Shown here in pieces: positions 26,154 through 34,665 of a stretch of 64,000 nt of DNA. Source of the DNA: Ravibacter sp037191015 (GTDB lineage Bacteria; Bacteroidota; Bacteroidia; Cytophagales; Spirosomataceae). The DNA lies in NCBI GenBank assembly GCA_037191015.1, contig JBBCKD010000032.1:1-64000 (forward strand), in the 5' to 3' direction. A model generated the notes under the pieces. That model saw nothing but the letters and a program-made list of their open reading frames with translations. It was not told the DNA's origin and ran no database searches. Position 1 is the stretch's first letter. Each line of letters begins with the position of its first letter. Position numbers and translations under genes: made by a program.

Positions 26154-27248
26154 ATGCTCCTGAAACGAATTACCGCCTCTGCTGCGATAGCAGGTCTGCT
26201 CTACACGATTTTTCTTCTTATTTCCGGTAAAGGCGCCCTGGCAGGCCCCGGCGTAATTGTGTTCTTTATATCGCTTGCCATTTACCTCAACCAGATAGAA
26301 AGGTATAAAGGCTTCACCTATACGGTCATGATTTTCGCGGCTGTAAGTGCGGCAATGTTCTATCCGGGGCATTTTGATACCTGGGGAAGCCTGAAGCTGG
26401 CTACCCTTATTACGCCCCTTATCCAGGTGATCATGTTCGGGATGGGGACCTCGATGAGCCTCCGGGACTTCGCGGGTGTGGTAAAAATGCCTAAAGGCGT
26501 CTTCATAGGCCTTGGTGGCCAGTTTATTATCATGCCCGGGCTGGGCTACCTGTTTGCCAGCATCAGCGGCTTCGACCCGGAAATAGCCGCCGGGATGATA
26601 CTGATCGGCTGCGTTCCCAGCGGTATGGCCTCCAATGTGATTACCTACCTGGCAAAAGGAAACCTGGCACTTTCGATTACGCTAACCGCCATATTAACGG
26701 TAATAGCTCCCTTTACCACTCCGGCGCTTATGAAGCTTCTCGCCGGCACCTTCGTAGAGATAGACGCCTGGGCAATGATGTGGGATATTTTCAAAATGGT
26801 GATCGTACCTATCGGCCTGGGACTTTTATTCAACAAATTCCTGGCCGGGAAAGCGAAATGGCTGGATAATGCGATGCCGCTCGTTTCTATGGCCGGTATC
26901 GGGTTTATCATCACCATTATTACCGCAGCGGGGCAAAAAAGCCTTCTTTCCATCGGCCTTATGCTGATCTTCTTCGTCCTGCTCCACAACCTGTTCGGCT
27001 ATACCCTCGGTTATTGGGCCGGCAGACTTTTCCGTATGAGCGAAAGAGATTGCCGGACCCTGGCAATTGAAATAGGTATGCAAAATGGTGGCCTGGCATC
27101 GGGGTTGGCCAAGGAAATGGGGAAAATTGCAACCGTGGGCCTTGCTGCGGCGATATTTGGTCCGATGATGAATATTACGGGGTCTATACTGGCCAGCTAC
27201 TGGGCGCGTAAACCGATCCCTGAGCCGGACCAGCAGGCGGCTGACTGA
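26154..27248 (+). CDS. Bile acid:sodium symporter family (BASS/SBF) transporter
   Basis: The protein has 364 residues and about ten hydrophobic segments. BASS-type signatures are ITPLIQVIMFGMGTSMSLRD near the centre of the first repeat, ILIGCVPSGMASNVITYLAK in the crossover helix of the first half, and EIGMQNGGLASGLAKEMG in the second half. These are the residues that line the sodium and substrate sites in the family. Two extra N-terminal helices precede the core. Bacterial members transport bile acids, pyruvate, pantoate or other organic anions with sodium. The substrate here is not readable. The gene has its own clear promoter and converges on the glycosyltransferase gene. Confidence 0.92.
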   Translation: MLLKRITASAAIAGLLYTIFLLISGKGALAGPGVIVFFISLAIYLNQIERYKGFTYTVMIFAAVSAAMFYPGHFDTWGSLKLATLITPLIQVIMFGMGTSMSLRDFAGVVKMPKGVFIGLGGQFIIMPGLGYLFASISGFDPEIAAGMILIGCVPSGMASNVITYLAKGNLALSITLTAILTVIAPFTTPALMKLLAGTFVEIDAWAMMWDIFKMVIVPIGLGLLFNKFLAGKAKWLDNAMPLVSMAGIGFIITIITAAGQKSLLSIGLMLIFFVLLHNLFGYTLGYWAGRLFRMSERDCRTLAIEIGMQNGGLASGLAKEMGKIATVGLAAAIFGPMMNITGSILASYWARKPIPEPDQQAAD

Positions 27249-27280
27249 GGGACGGGCCCGATCGCCACCCCTGATTGCTG

Positions 27281-28303
27281 TTACCTGCCGATGAGCTTTT
27301 TTGCAAAACCGTAAGTATGGATTACGGCCAGCCAGGTTTTTCTCCTGATGGAGTCAGCCAGATTTGCCCGTTTTACATACCCCGAAAAACGGATAGGGCC
27401 GTATTGCTCGTTAATATACTCCTCAGCCCGGCGTTCCGCATGCCAATAGATCTCTGAGCTCGTGTTTGCTTTGGTACCGCTGCCTGTATCGTCAAAAGGG
27501 GCGTGGCGCGTGTAATCTTCCAGGGTAAGGTGCCTGAACCGGTATCCTTTTTTATACATATCGTGCGACCAGATGGTTGCAGTATCTATGCCCCGCCATC
27601 CCCCGCCATAGCACCCTATCGTACCGTTGGGAATCGTCTCTTTCCTGTATTTCTCCACGTCGATCATAGCGCAATATTCGTTCAGGCGGCATTCGGGCAG
27701 AATATGTACCCGTCCCTCCCTGATCACCCTCAGCTGGATATCCTTTCTTGGCGTATCATAGCCGGCGGCAAGCTCCAACGCCTCTTCCTGCGTAGGAACG
27801 TATTCCTCAAACCTCGTAGAATCACATTTGTTCGCCCAGTCCGGCCCGGCCGGGCACGACCAGCACTGACCGATAGAACCGACCCCGACCAGGTTCTCCG
27901 GCCCTTTGTCAAACTCCCTGAGCATATCCCCGATCATATCGCCGTAATACAGCATGTCGTTGTGCATGATACACAGGTATTTCTTGTCGGTCGTCTCCAG
28001 GGCATACTGGTACATAATGCTGCGCCGCCATTCCGTATCTGTCTTTGCCCGCTCAATATCCAGCACTCCCAGCCCCAGGTGATATTTGGGATACTGCACC
28101 TCCAGCTTTACTTCGGGGTCATTTCTAAAATAATCGATGATCTTGAATATGCCTATATAATCATCATGCGGTTGCCTTCGCTCTCTCGACAGAATAATTT
28201 TATCTATGTGCTGCCCGCTATGCTGCATCAGCGTTTTGATTGTAACGATAGCCTGGTAGGGTTTTCCATAGAAGGCTATGCTGACATCCACTCTTTTACT
28301 CAT
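27281..28303 (-). CDS. Glycosyltransferase-like protein (GT-A fold, family uncertain)
   Basis: The protein has 340 residues from the ATG at 28303. It opens with KRVDVSIAFYGKPYQAIVTI, a GT-A-like start. It carries a DxD-like metal site in YLCIMHNDMLYYGDMIGDML (about 109-128). A Cys-containing element, VGVGSIGQCWSCPAGPDWAN, and a YGGGWRGIDTATIWSHDMYK motif follow. The latter resembles the acceptor-side region of nucleotide-diphospho-sugar transferases. It has no membrane helix. It lies 48 nt downstream of mnmA and reads in the same direction, so it is probably co-transcribed although functionally unrelated. The sugar donor and acceptor are unknown. Confidence 0.75.
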   Translation of the reverse strand: MSKRVDVSIAFYGKPYQAIVTIKTLMQHSGQHIDKIILSRERRQPHDDYIGIFKIIDYFRNDPEVKLEVQYPKYHLGLGVLDIERAKTDTEWRRSIMYQYALETTDKKYLCIMHNDMLYYGDMIGDMLREFDKGPENLVGVGSIGQCWSCPAGPDWANKCDSTRFEEYVPTQEEALELAAGYDTPRKDIQLRVIREGRVHILPECRLNEYCAMIDVEKYRKETIPNGTIGCYGGGWRGIDTATIWSHDMYKKGYRFRHLTLEDYTRHAPFDDTGSGTKANTSSEIYWHAERRAEEYINEQYGPIRFSGYVKRANLADSIRRKTWLAVIHTYGFAKKLIGR

Positions 28304-28351
28304 CAATCTGTCTTAAAATGCGTTATCTGAAGTATATAATAGCTCGTTATC

Positions 28352-29461
28352 TTAAACGTCCCGGCGAAAACTCTTCATGATCCACCCTCCCCCGATCACG
28401 TCATCCCCTTCGTAAAAAACTGCGGCCTGGCCCGGGGCGATCCCGCTGACGGCATCATGAAAATTGACCGTTATCCTGTCGGGTGCGTCCTGCACGATGG
28501 TAGCCGGAGCCCCGTCGTGCTTGTAGCGCACTTTCGTAGTAGTGTCGAGCGGCCGCTCGATGCTACTATATTTTTGCAGGTTCAGCTTCTGCACGATCAT
28601 ACCGTCTTTATAAAGATCCGGCATATCCCCGAGCACTACCTCGTTGGTTTCCTTTCTTATTTCAGTAACGAAGATTGGGCGCCCCAGGGCTATCCCCAGG
28701 CCTTTCCTCTGGCCTACGGTATAAAACGGGTAGCCCTCGTGCTTACCCAGAAACCTGCCGTCGACAGACACGAAATTTCCTCCTGCCACTTCGGCTTCCA
28801 GGGTAGGTATACGCCTTTTGAGGAAGCCCCGGTAATCGTTATCGGGCACAAAACAGATCTCGTAGCTTTCCGATTTGTTGACCAGTTCCACAAAACCACG
28901 CTGTGCAGCCATTTCACGTATCTCGGTCTTACGCAGATGACCGAGAGGAAGCCTGGTGCGCTTCAGGCTGTCCTGCGATATCCCCCACAGCACATAGCTC
29001 TGATCTTTCGCCGTATCGATACCTTTCGAGATCACATGCCGCCCGTTGAGCTCCCTGATGTTGGCATAATGCCCGGTAGCTATGAATTCGCAATCCAGGC
29101 GGTCGGCCCTTCTCAGCAGCGCATCCCATTTGATGTGGGTATTACACAATACACAGGGGTTGGGCGTCCGGCCTTCCAGGTACTCTCCCGTGAAATGATC
29201 GATTACGTAATCTCCGAACTCATTGCGGATATCAAGGATGTAATGGGGAAACCCCAGCTGCACCGCAATATTCCTGGCGTCGTTGATAGAATCCAGGGAA
29301 CAGCACCCCGTTTCCTTTTTGGAACCTCCGCTCCCGGCATAGTCCCATGTCTTCATGGTCATGCCGATCACTTCATATCCCTCTTCATGTAACATAACAG
29401 CCGCCAGGGAGCTGTCGATACCGCCGCTCATAGCGACGAGAATTCTTCCGTGTTTACTCAT
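28352..29461 (-). CDS. mnmA: tRNA-specific 2-thiouridylase MnmA
   Basis: The protein has 369 residues. The PP-loop VAMSGGIDSSLAAVML lies at about 9-24. The catalytic Cys pair is Cys near 103 in TPNPCVLCNTHIKW and Cys near 201 in YEICFVPDNDYRGFL. The motif DFSQVLWG is replaced here by KDQSYVLWGISQD, and FYTVGQRKGLGIA follows. MnmA activates U34 of Lys, Glu and Gln tRNAs with ATP and inserts sulphur to give 2-thiouridine. The N-terminal insert GSGGSKKETGCCSLDSINDA is the usual Bacteroidota variant. A TAATTTTG box lies about 110 nt upstream. The glycosyltransferase gene follows on the same strand. Confidence 0.97.
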   Translation of the reverse strand: MSKHGRILVAMSGGIDSSLAAVMLHEEGYEVIGMTMKTWDYAGSGGSKKETGCCSLDSINDARNIAVQLGFPHYILDIRNEFGDYVIDHFTGEYLEGRTPNPCVLCNTHIKWDALLRRADRLDCEFIATGHYANIRELNGRHVISKGIDTAKDQSYVLWGISQDSLKRTRLPLGHLRKTEIREMAAQRGFVELVNKSESYEICFVPDNDYRGFLKRRIPTLEAEVAGGNFVSVDGRFLGKHEGYPFYTVGQRKGLGIALGRPIFVTEIRKETNEVVLGDMPDLYKDGMIVQKLNLQKYSSIERPLDTTTKVRYKHDGAPATIVQDAPDRITVNFHDAVSGIAPGQAAVFYEGDDVIGGGWIMKSFRRDV

Positions 29462-29568
29462 ATTGCCATCTGCGAAGGTTCAAAGCCTTCCGATAATTAA
29501 TGAATGAAATTGCTTCACTACCAGGCCTTTCAGGAGGTAAGAATATTTCCATCCCGGTTTTCCAGGCG

Positions 29569-29576
29569 CAAAATTA
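29569..29576 (-). promoter_or_regulatory. Candidate -7 promoter box (TAATTTTG) for mnmA
   Basis: On the minus strand TAATTTTG matches TANNTTTG. It lies about 110 nt upstream of the mnmA start. The -33 region shows only CTTTC, not a clean TTTG. No other box is closer to the gene. Confidence 0.4.
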
Positions 29577-29658
29577 GCCTTTTATATTGAATGAAAGACA
29601 TAAAAGCTGTAACCCTGCAACCAAAACTTTAGTTCCGATGGCATCTGTAATGAAAAGG

Positions 29659-29690
29659 CCCGCTTCCTTTGCTTAAACACTGGAAGCGGG
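29659..29690 (-). terminator. Hairpin terminator after the purK-purE-LysM-Dabb operon
   Basis: CCCGCTTCC pairs with GGAAGCGGG around a 14-nt loop. On the minus strand it is followed by CCTTTTCATT and lies 22 nt after the Dabb gene's stop, where a terminator for this operon is expected. Confidence 0.65.
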
Positions 29691-29712
29691 TCTGTCTTTC
29701 CGGGAGCAGGGC

Positions 29713-30045
29713 TCAGAGCTTCGGCCCGACCGAGTCATAAACTACCACCCTTTCCCATAGGTAGGAATATTCTTCTACAAATTTCACGTGTACCGGATGG
29801 TTCTGATATGTGCTTTCCTCTTCCCCGTTGTTAAAAAGAAGCAGCCAGGAAACGGCATAGCTCCTGTCAATAACGGGCCGGTTCGTATCGGCCGGATAGC
29901 CGATGTGGGCGGTGATGTAACCGGGAAGATCAACAAGTGTTTTAAGCCCGGCCACAAGCTTTTCCTTATCGGACTCACTGTCCGGATTTTTAAGCCAGAA
30001 AAAAACGTGGTGTACAAACAAACCGGGTTGAAGCGTATCCGACAT
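29713..30045 (-). CDS. Dabb-domain (stress-responsive A/B barrel) small protein
   Basis: The protein has 110 residues. The start FVHHVFFWLKNPDSESDKEK and the core LVAGLKTLVDLPGYITAHIG, then SYAVSWLLLFNNGEEESTYQ and HPVHVKFVEEYSYLWERVVV, match the Dabb dimeric alpha/beta barrel in length and order. The His in HHVFFW and the His in NHPVH are the usual conserved positions. Family members are small ferredoxin-like dimers; some act as cyclases or decarboxylases, most are uncharacterised. It lies 41 nt after the LysM gene and closes that operon. The function here is unknown. Confidence 0.87.
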   Translation of the reverse strand: MSDTLQPGLFVHHVFFWLKNPDSESDKEKLVAGLKTLVDLPGYITAHIGYPADTNRPVIDRSYAVSWLLLFNNGEEESTYQNHPVHVKFVEEYSYLWERVVVYDSVGPKL

Positions 30046-30086
30046 GACTATTCTGAGGTTTAAGAAAGGATTGATATGAACTGTAT

Positions 30087-30734
30087 TTATTTTTTCTCTG
30101 CAAACGGGATCACCAGCTTTTCTCCTCTTGCCGCGTGATTCTTGGCTTTGTTGTTTGCCCGCATGATGAGGTCTACGCTGACGCCGTACTTATTGCCTAC
30201 CACACGCAGGATATCGCCCGGACCGACCGTATGGACTGCCTTTATCCGCACATTCATCTTCTGACCGGCCTTTACCCCGGCGTTGTCCTTAACTGAAGGA
30301 TTCAATGCCTTCAGCGTCTCCACCGTCAGGTTGTAGCGGGTAGCGATGCTGAACAACGTCTCGCCGGCCGTTACGGAATGGGTATAGGCCATCCCGTCTG
30401 TCGGGGAAGAAGCAGGAGGAGCCGGCTCTTCCTTTGTATCCTTGCTGTCCCCGGTTTTTGCCTTGGCCGCCGGCGCAGCTCCGCCGGGTACCGGCACATT
30501 CCCGGAATTTACATCCACCTGGGAGGGCTCATTATATACGTCAAGCGAAACCACTTCCCTGTCCGAATCCGCGTTGGTTACTTCGCTTGTATCGCCCGGC
30601 TCGTCCGTCAGGTAGTCATATCCTACATACAACAGCGCAAGCACCAGGACAGACAAAACCACCAGCGTGATACCTGGGAGTTTTGATTTCTCGACCGGAC
30701 GAACGTTTCGTTTCTTTTGTTTTTCCTCTTCCAT
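30087..30734 (-). CDS. Membrane-anchored protein with two LysM domains
   Basis: The protein has 215 residues. A basic N-terminus (KQKKRNVRPVEKSK) precedes one membrane helix (ITLVVLSVLVLALLYVGYDY, about 22-41). A disordered D/S/P/K-rich linker spans about 45-115. Two LysM repeats follow: HSVTAGETLFSIATRYNLTV (about 118-137, continuing to LKALNPS) and HTVGPGDILRVVGNKYGVSV (about 168-187, continuing to LIMRANN). LysM binds N-acetylglucosamine-containing glycans, here presumably peptidoglycan in the periplasm. There is no catalytic domain, so it is probably a cell-wall tether. It lies about 50 nt after purE in the same direction. Confidence 0.9.
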   Translation of the reverse strand: MEEEKQKKRNVRPVEKSKLPGITLVVLSVLVLALLYVGYDYLTDEPGDTSEVTNADSDREVVSLDVYNEPSQVDVNSGNVPVPGGAAPAAKAKTGDSKDTKEEPAPPASSPTDGMAYTHSVTAGETLFSIATRYNLTVETLKALNPSVKDNAGVKAGQKMNVRIKAVHTVGPGDILRVVGNKYGVSVDLIMRANNKAKNHAARGEKLVIPFAEKK

Positions 30735-30786
30735 AATGGTTAGCTAAAATTTCAGAAGGTACAACCTTATCTCAAAACCCATGCAA

Positions 30787-31290
30787 TTAAACGGATTTTT
30801 TCAATTCGGCATTCATTTCCACCACCTTCTCTTTCAGAACTTCCTTATATGCCTGCAGTTTCAGGGACACGGCATCGTCTGTCGCGCCGATGATCTGGGC
30901 GGCCAGGATGCCTGCATTCTTACCTCCGTTTAAAGCAACCGTAGCTACGGGAACGCCTCCGGGCATCTGCAGGATAGACAGCACAGAATCCCAGCCATCG
31001 ATAGAATTGCTCGATAAAACAGGCACGCCGATCACCGGGAGCGTCGTCAGGGAGGCTACCATACCCGGCAGGTGGGCTGCCCCGCCTGCTCCGGCAATAA
31101 TGACCCTGAGTCCCCTTTCCCGGGCTTTTTTTGAGTACTCCACCATTTTCTCGGGCGTGCGGTGAGCCGAAACCACCTCTATTTCGTAAGCAATCCCGAA
31201 TTCTTCAAGCATGTCGCCCGCTTCCTTCATAATGTGAAGATCAGACACGCTGCCCATTATTATTCCTACCATAGCTGACGATTTTTCCAT
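30787..31290 (-). CDS. purE: N5-carboxyaminoimidazole ribonucleotide mutase
   Basis: The protein has 167 residues. It has the PurE signatures VGIIMGSVSDLHIMKEAGDM, VVSAHRTPEKMVEYSKKA with the catalytic His, and IIAGAGGAAHLPGMVASLTT. It converts N5-carboxyaminoimidazole ribonucleotide to 4-carboxyaminoimidazole ribonucleotide in purine synthesis. The product length is that of class I PurE. It follows purK by 28 nt, so substrate supply and mutase are made together. Confidence 0.98.
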   Translation of the reverse strand: MEKSSAMVGIIMGSVSDLHIMKEAGDMLEEFGIAYEIEVVSAHRTPEKMVEYSKKARERGLRVIIAGAGGAAHLPGMVASLTTLPVIGVPVLSSNSIDGWDSVLSILQMPGGVPVATVALNGGKNAGILAAQIIGATDDAVSLKLQAYKEVLKEKVVEMNAELKKSV

Positions 31291-31318
31291 TAAAAATTCC
31301 GTACGCGGGTTAAAATTA

Positions 31319-32473
31319 TCATTTCCGGTCCCGGGGCTGAAGCTCCTGGCTGGTCACCCTGATATGGTCCTTCACAAACCCTGCTTTTGCTCTCAGGCGC
31401 TCCAGGTCATCGTCCATGATGGTGACGTGCCCCATTTTGCGGAATGGCTTTGTTATCTTTTTCCCGTACAGGAATGGGAAAACCTGCTTCTCAGCCAGAA
31501 GTATTTCCATGCCTTCGTATACGGCGGGACCTTCAAATCCGTCTTCGCCCAACAGGTTGATCATAGCTGCCGGCGCATAGGCCGACGCATCGCCCAGCGG
31601 CAGATCGAGTATGGCCCTCCAGTGCTGCTCATATTGAGACGTTACATTCGCCCTTATGGTATGATGTCCGCTGTTGTGGGGGCGCGGTGCCACCTCGTTG
31701 ACCAGGACATCCCCTTCCCTGGTCAAAAACATCTCGACGGCCAGGAGGCCCGTTACCCCGAACGCTTCGGCAACCCGGACAGCAAGCGCGGTAGCTTTGG
31801 CCTCTGCTTCCATCGAAATTTCAGCGGGGGCAAAGAGAAATTCTACGAGATGCTTTACCGGGTGGAAGACCATTTCCACGACAGGGAATGTTCTTACTTC
31901 CCCACCGGGCCTTCTTGCCACGATAACAGCCAGCTCCTTTTCAAAAGGGATCGCCTGCTCCAGCACTCCGGGCGCCTCAAACGCCTGGTCAAAGTCCTCC
32001 GGCTTTTCTATCTTCTGTACACCGCGACCGTCGTACCCGTCGCGCCCAAGCTTATGAAACGCCGGAAGCAGCGAAATGTGCCTCCGGGCATCCTCCCTTG
32101 ATTCCGTCAGCACGAAAGGGGCTGTCGGAATGCCATGTTCACGGTAAAATTGTTTCTGAGCTCTTTTATCCTGTATAATCCTCAGCATAGACGGCTGCGG
32201 ATAAACCTTCTTGCCTTCTTTTTCCAGCGCCTCGAGCGCTTCTATATTCACTTTTTCTATTTCGACAGTAATGAGGTCGAGATCTTTACCGAATTCATAA
32301 ACGGTCTCGTAATCCTGGATAGAGCCTGTCCTGAAATGAGGGGCAAGTTTACTGCAGGGAGCATTGGGATCTCCATCGAGTATACTGATATCTAAATTCC
32401 AGTCAATGGAAGCCTGCAGGAGCATTAAACCTAACTGTCCCCCTCCTAAAATACCTATTCTGGTAGAAAGCAT
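31319..32473 (-). CDS. purK: N5-carboxyaminoimidazole ribonucleotide synthase
   Basis: The protein has 384 residues with an ATP-grasp fold. It opens with RIGILGGGQLGLMLLQASID. The ATP-grasp motifs are LGRDGYDGRGVQKIEKPEDF and EKELAVIVARRPGGEV, and the metal-binding VNEVAPRPHNSGHHT lies near residue 260. It makes N5-carboxyaminoimidazole ribonucleotide from aminoimidazole ribonucleotide, ATP and bicarbonate. It heads the purK-purE-LysM-Dabb operon. The 75 bp before it separate it from the porin gene, and no clear TANNTTTG box was seen there. Confidence 0.98.
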   Translation of the reverse strand: MLSTRIGILGGGQLGLMLLQASIDWNLDISILDGDPNAPCSKLAPHFRTGSIQDYETVYEFGKDLDLITVEIEKVNIEALEALEKEGKKVYPQPSMLRIIQDKRAQKQFYREHGIPTAPFVLTESREDARRHISLLPAFHKLGRDGYDGRGVQKIEKPEDFDQAFEAPGVLEQAIPFEKELAVIVARRPGGEVRTFPVVEMVFHPVKHLVEFLFAPAEISMEAEAKATALAVRVAEAFGVTGLLAVEMFLTREGDVLVNEVAPRPHNSGHHTIRANVTSQYEQHWRAILDLPLGDASAYAPAAMINLLGEDGFEGPAVYEGMEILLAEKQVFPFLYGKKITKPFRKMGHVTIMDDDLERLRAKAGFVKDHIRVTSQELQPRDRK

Positions 32474-32548
32474 GAATTACTCTTTCGGATCTTTTTTACA
32501 AAAGTCGGCTAAAAACAGGAGAACAAAAAAGAATCAAAGCCCCAATTG

Positions 32549-33958
32549 CTAAATGGAGATCTGGTACTGCATCACCCAGGAACCCCGTCGTCCTGATCTG
32601 TCCAGCCTGTTCGGATCGGCAGTATCGCTGACGTAAACGGGGCGGCTTTCATAGTTGAGCGTCATTTTTCCGTTGTGCCCCTTTATGAGCCAGTTTACAC
32701 CGATGTTCCATACATTGACCGGTTTCCTTATCCTGTCGTAGCCAGCGCTCTGAAGCGAGGCGTAAGGCATCAGAGTGCCCTGGTTGCCCAGTAGATCATC
32801 TTTCAGCTTAAACCCGGCCTGGGTGTATATCACCTTGCCGTTTCCGAACATCGGGAAAGCGTTTCCATGCGTAGCGGCTGCGCCGGCTATCGGCTTGTCC
32901 GTTCCTGTCGCGGGGTTCATGATACCGTTGAACCGCAAATACCCCGGCCCGTAATTGGTATCAAAATATCCCAGATAAGCCGATACGGCTGTCCCCTTCT
33001 CGCGATCGACAGGCATATCGAGGTAGGAGGCGACCGACCATAACAACATGTCGTGATACAAAGTGTCGGCGCCCTGCCTGCTCCAGGTCGCATTTTTCTG
33101 GCTGACTATTCCCGCTTCCAGGTTCAGCACTTTCCGTTTCCCAAGATAGGTGCCCGTCATATATCCCGGAGTCGTGTTATCCTCCGTATCAAAAAGGTTG
33201 TAGATGATCATCCCCTGGTAAGACTTGGAATGTCTTCTCCCGGCAAAAACAGCATTCTCCCCTATTGCCTGCGGGGTCGCGCCGTTAGTCTCGACAGGAA
33301 ACGGATCAGCCATGCCGACACGGTAGTTGAACTTTCCTACCTGTCCGCGCGAGTAGACGGCCAGTTTCCTGTCGAACTGGTCGATCTGGTCGACTGTGGC
33401 CTGGGCAAAAACAGGAACATCCATGGTCATGATGCTCCCCACGCTGGGCTGTGTAAACCTGGAGAGACCGTTTACCACGGTAAGCCCGCCCCCGAAACGG
33501 ATGAAGCGGTCCTGCTTCCGCCACACCTCATACTCTCCCAGCGCATCATGAAAAAAAGCTGCGATCTTCCGGTTTGAAGGCGTACCGTTCTGGTTATAGG
33601 CAGGGAATGCGCTCGCTTTGTTAAAGTTATTCATCCCGAACTGCGTATAGAGAAATATCCTGTCGGTCACCTGGCCGTACATCTGTATCCTCGTACGGCG
33701 AAGCCCTATATCTGTCGTACGATCCGCCTCGTTTCCGAACACGGTGCTCCCAGGGTTGTTTTCGTTCACGCGGACCCAGGTCTGGTTAAGAAATATAAAC
33801 CTGAAATAATTGGAACCCGATTCGTTGAGATTGATCCTGAGATCTTTACTTACCGGCGCAGCGGAAATAGCGGCACCTTCAGGTTCTTTCTTCCGGTCTT
33901 CGGAGAGGGCATAAAAAGGGAAACAAAAAAGCGTACTTAATAAAATGTTACTTCTCAT
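32549..33958 (-). CDS. Outer-membrane porin-like beta-barrel protein
   Basis: The protein has 469 residues. A signal peptide (MRSNILLSTLFCFPFYALS) precedes a barrel rich in alternating aromatic and polar strands. Examples are NYFRFIFLNQTWVRVNENNP, TDRIFLYTQFGMNNF, RFIRFGGGLTVVNG and GKFNYRVGMADPFPV. The chain ends in MQYQISI, with a hydrophobic last residue as expected for an outer-membrane strand. It resembles Bacteroidota phosphate-selective (O/P-type) porins in general layout. Its start overlaps the ABC ATPase stop by 4 nt, so it is the last gene of the efflux-like operon. It would be the outer-membrane member, in place of a TolC-like protein. The substrate is unknown. Confidence 0.8.
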   Translation of the reverse strand: MRSNILLSTLFCFPFYALSEDRKKEPEGAAISAAPVSKDLRINLNESGSNYFRFIFLNQTWVRVNENNPGSTVFGNEADRTTDIGLRRTRIQMYGQVTDRIFLYTQFGMNNFNKASAFPAYNQNGTPSNRKIAAFFHDALGEYEVWRKQDRFIRFGGGLTVVNGLSRFTQPSVGSIMTMDVPVFAQATVDQIDQFDRKLAVYSRGQVGKFNYRVGMADPFPVETNGATPQAIGENAVFAGRRHSKSYQGMIIYNLFDTEDNTTPGYMTGTYLGKRKVLNLEAGIVSQKNATWSRQGADTLYHDMLLWSVASYLDMPVDREKGTAVSAYLGYFDTNYGPGYLRFNGIMNPATGTDKPIAGAAATHGNAFPMFGNGKVIYTQAGFKLKDDLLGNQGTLMPYASLQSAGYDRIRKPVNVWNIGVNWLIKGHNGKMTLNYESRPVYVSDTADPNRLDRSGRRGSWVMQYQISI

Positions 33959-34665
33959 GGCTGGTTTAAGTTGGTTAAATCATTTACAATATTCCCGTCT
34001 TCCATGACAATCGTACGGTCCGTACCGGCGGCAAATTCGGGGTCGTGGGTAACCACCAGCATTGTCTGGTGAAATGCTCCGGCAAGCTCTTTGAAGATAT
34101 TGAATACGATCTCCGAATTCTTTTTGTCGAGATTGCCGGTAGGCTCATCTCCCATAATGATCAACGGGTCATTGATAAGCGCCCTGGTAATTGCTACCCG
34201 TTGCTTTTGCCCGCCCGAAAGCTGGTTGGCCTTTTTACGCGCATGCTGATGCATATCGAAAATCCGCAGCTTTTCCATGGCGCGGTGCTCGATTTCCTCC
34301 CTCGACAGCTTCCCGAGCTTTAACGCCGGGATCATCACATTCTCTAAAACCGAAAATTCATTGAGCAGGTAGTGGAACTGGAAAACAAAGCCGATCTTTT
34401 CGTTACGGATCCTTGCCAGCTCGTCAGGCTTCTGACCTGTCACCAGCTGCTGCTCGATCAGCAGCTTACCTTCATAATCCGTATCCATCGTAGAAAGGAT
34501 GTATAACAAGGTTGACTTTCCGCATCCGGATTTCCCTGCTACAGACACAAATTCGCCCCTGCTCACCCGGAAAGAAACGCCTTTGAGCACTTTCGTTTTT
34601 TCAGGGCTGTAGAAGTATTTGGTGATTCCCTGCGATTCAAGGACCGTTGGCTGCTCCATTATCAT
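33955..34665 (-). CDS. ABC transporter ATP-binding protein (MacB/LolD type)
   Basis: The protein has 236 residues. Walker A is VAGKSGCGKSTLLYIL near 42-57, the Q-loop is KIGFVFQFHYLLNEF, the signature is NQLSGGQKQRVAITRAL near 145, and Walker B is PLIIMGDEPTGNLDKK near 163. The H-loop lies in LVVTHDPEFA. The pattern is that of the MacB/LolD/FtsE class that works with FtsX-like permeases. The ATG at 34665 overlaps the permease stop as ATGA and was kept over an ATG two codons later. It powers the permease encoded just upstream. Confidence 0.95.
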   Translation of the reverse strand: MIMEQPTVLESQGITKYFYSPEKTKVLKGVSFRVSRGEFVSVAGKSGCGKSTLLYILSTMDTDYEGKLLIEQQLVTGQKPDELARIRNEKIGFVFQFHYLLNEFSVLENVMIPALKLGKLSREEIEHRAMEKLRIFDMHQHARKKANQLSGGQKQRVAITRALINDPLIIMGDEPTGNLDKKNSEIVFNIFKELAGAFHQTMLVVTHDPEFAAGTDRTIVMEDGNIVNDLTNLNQP

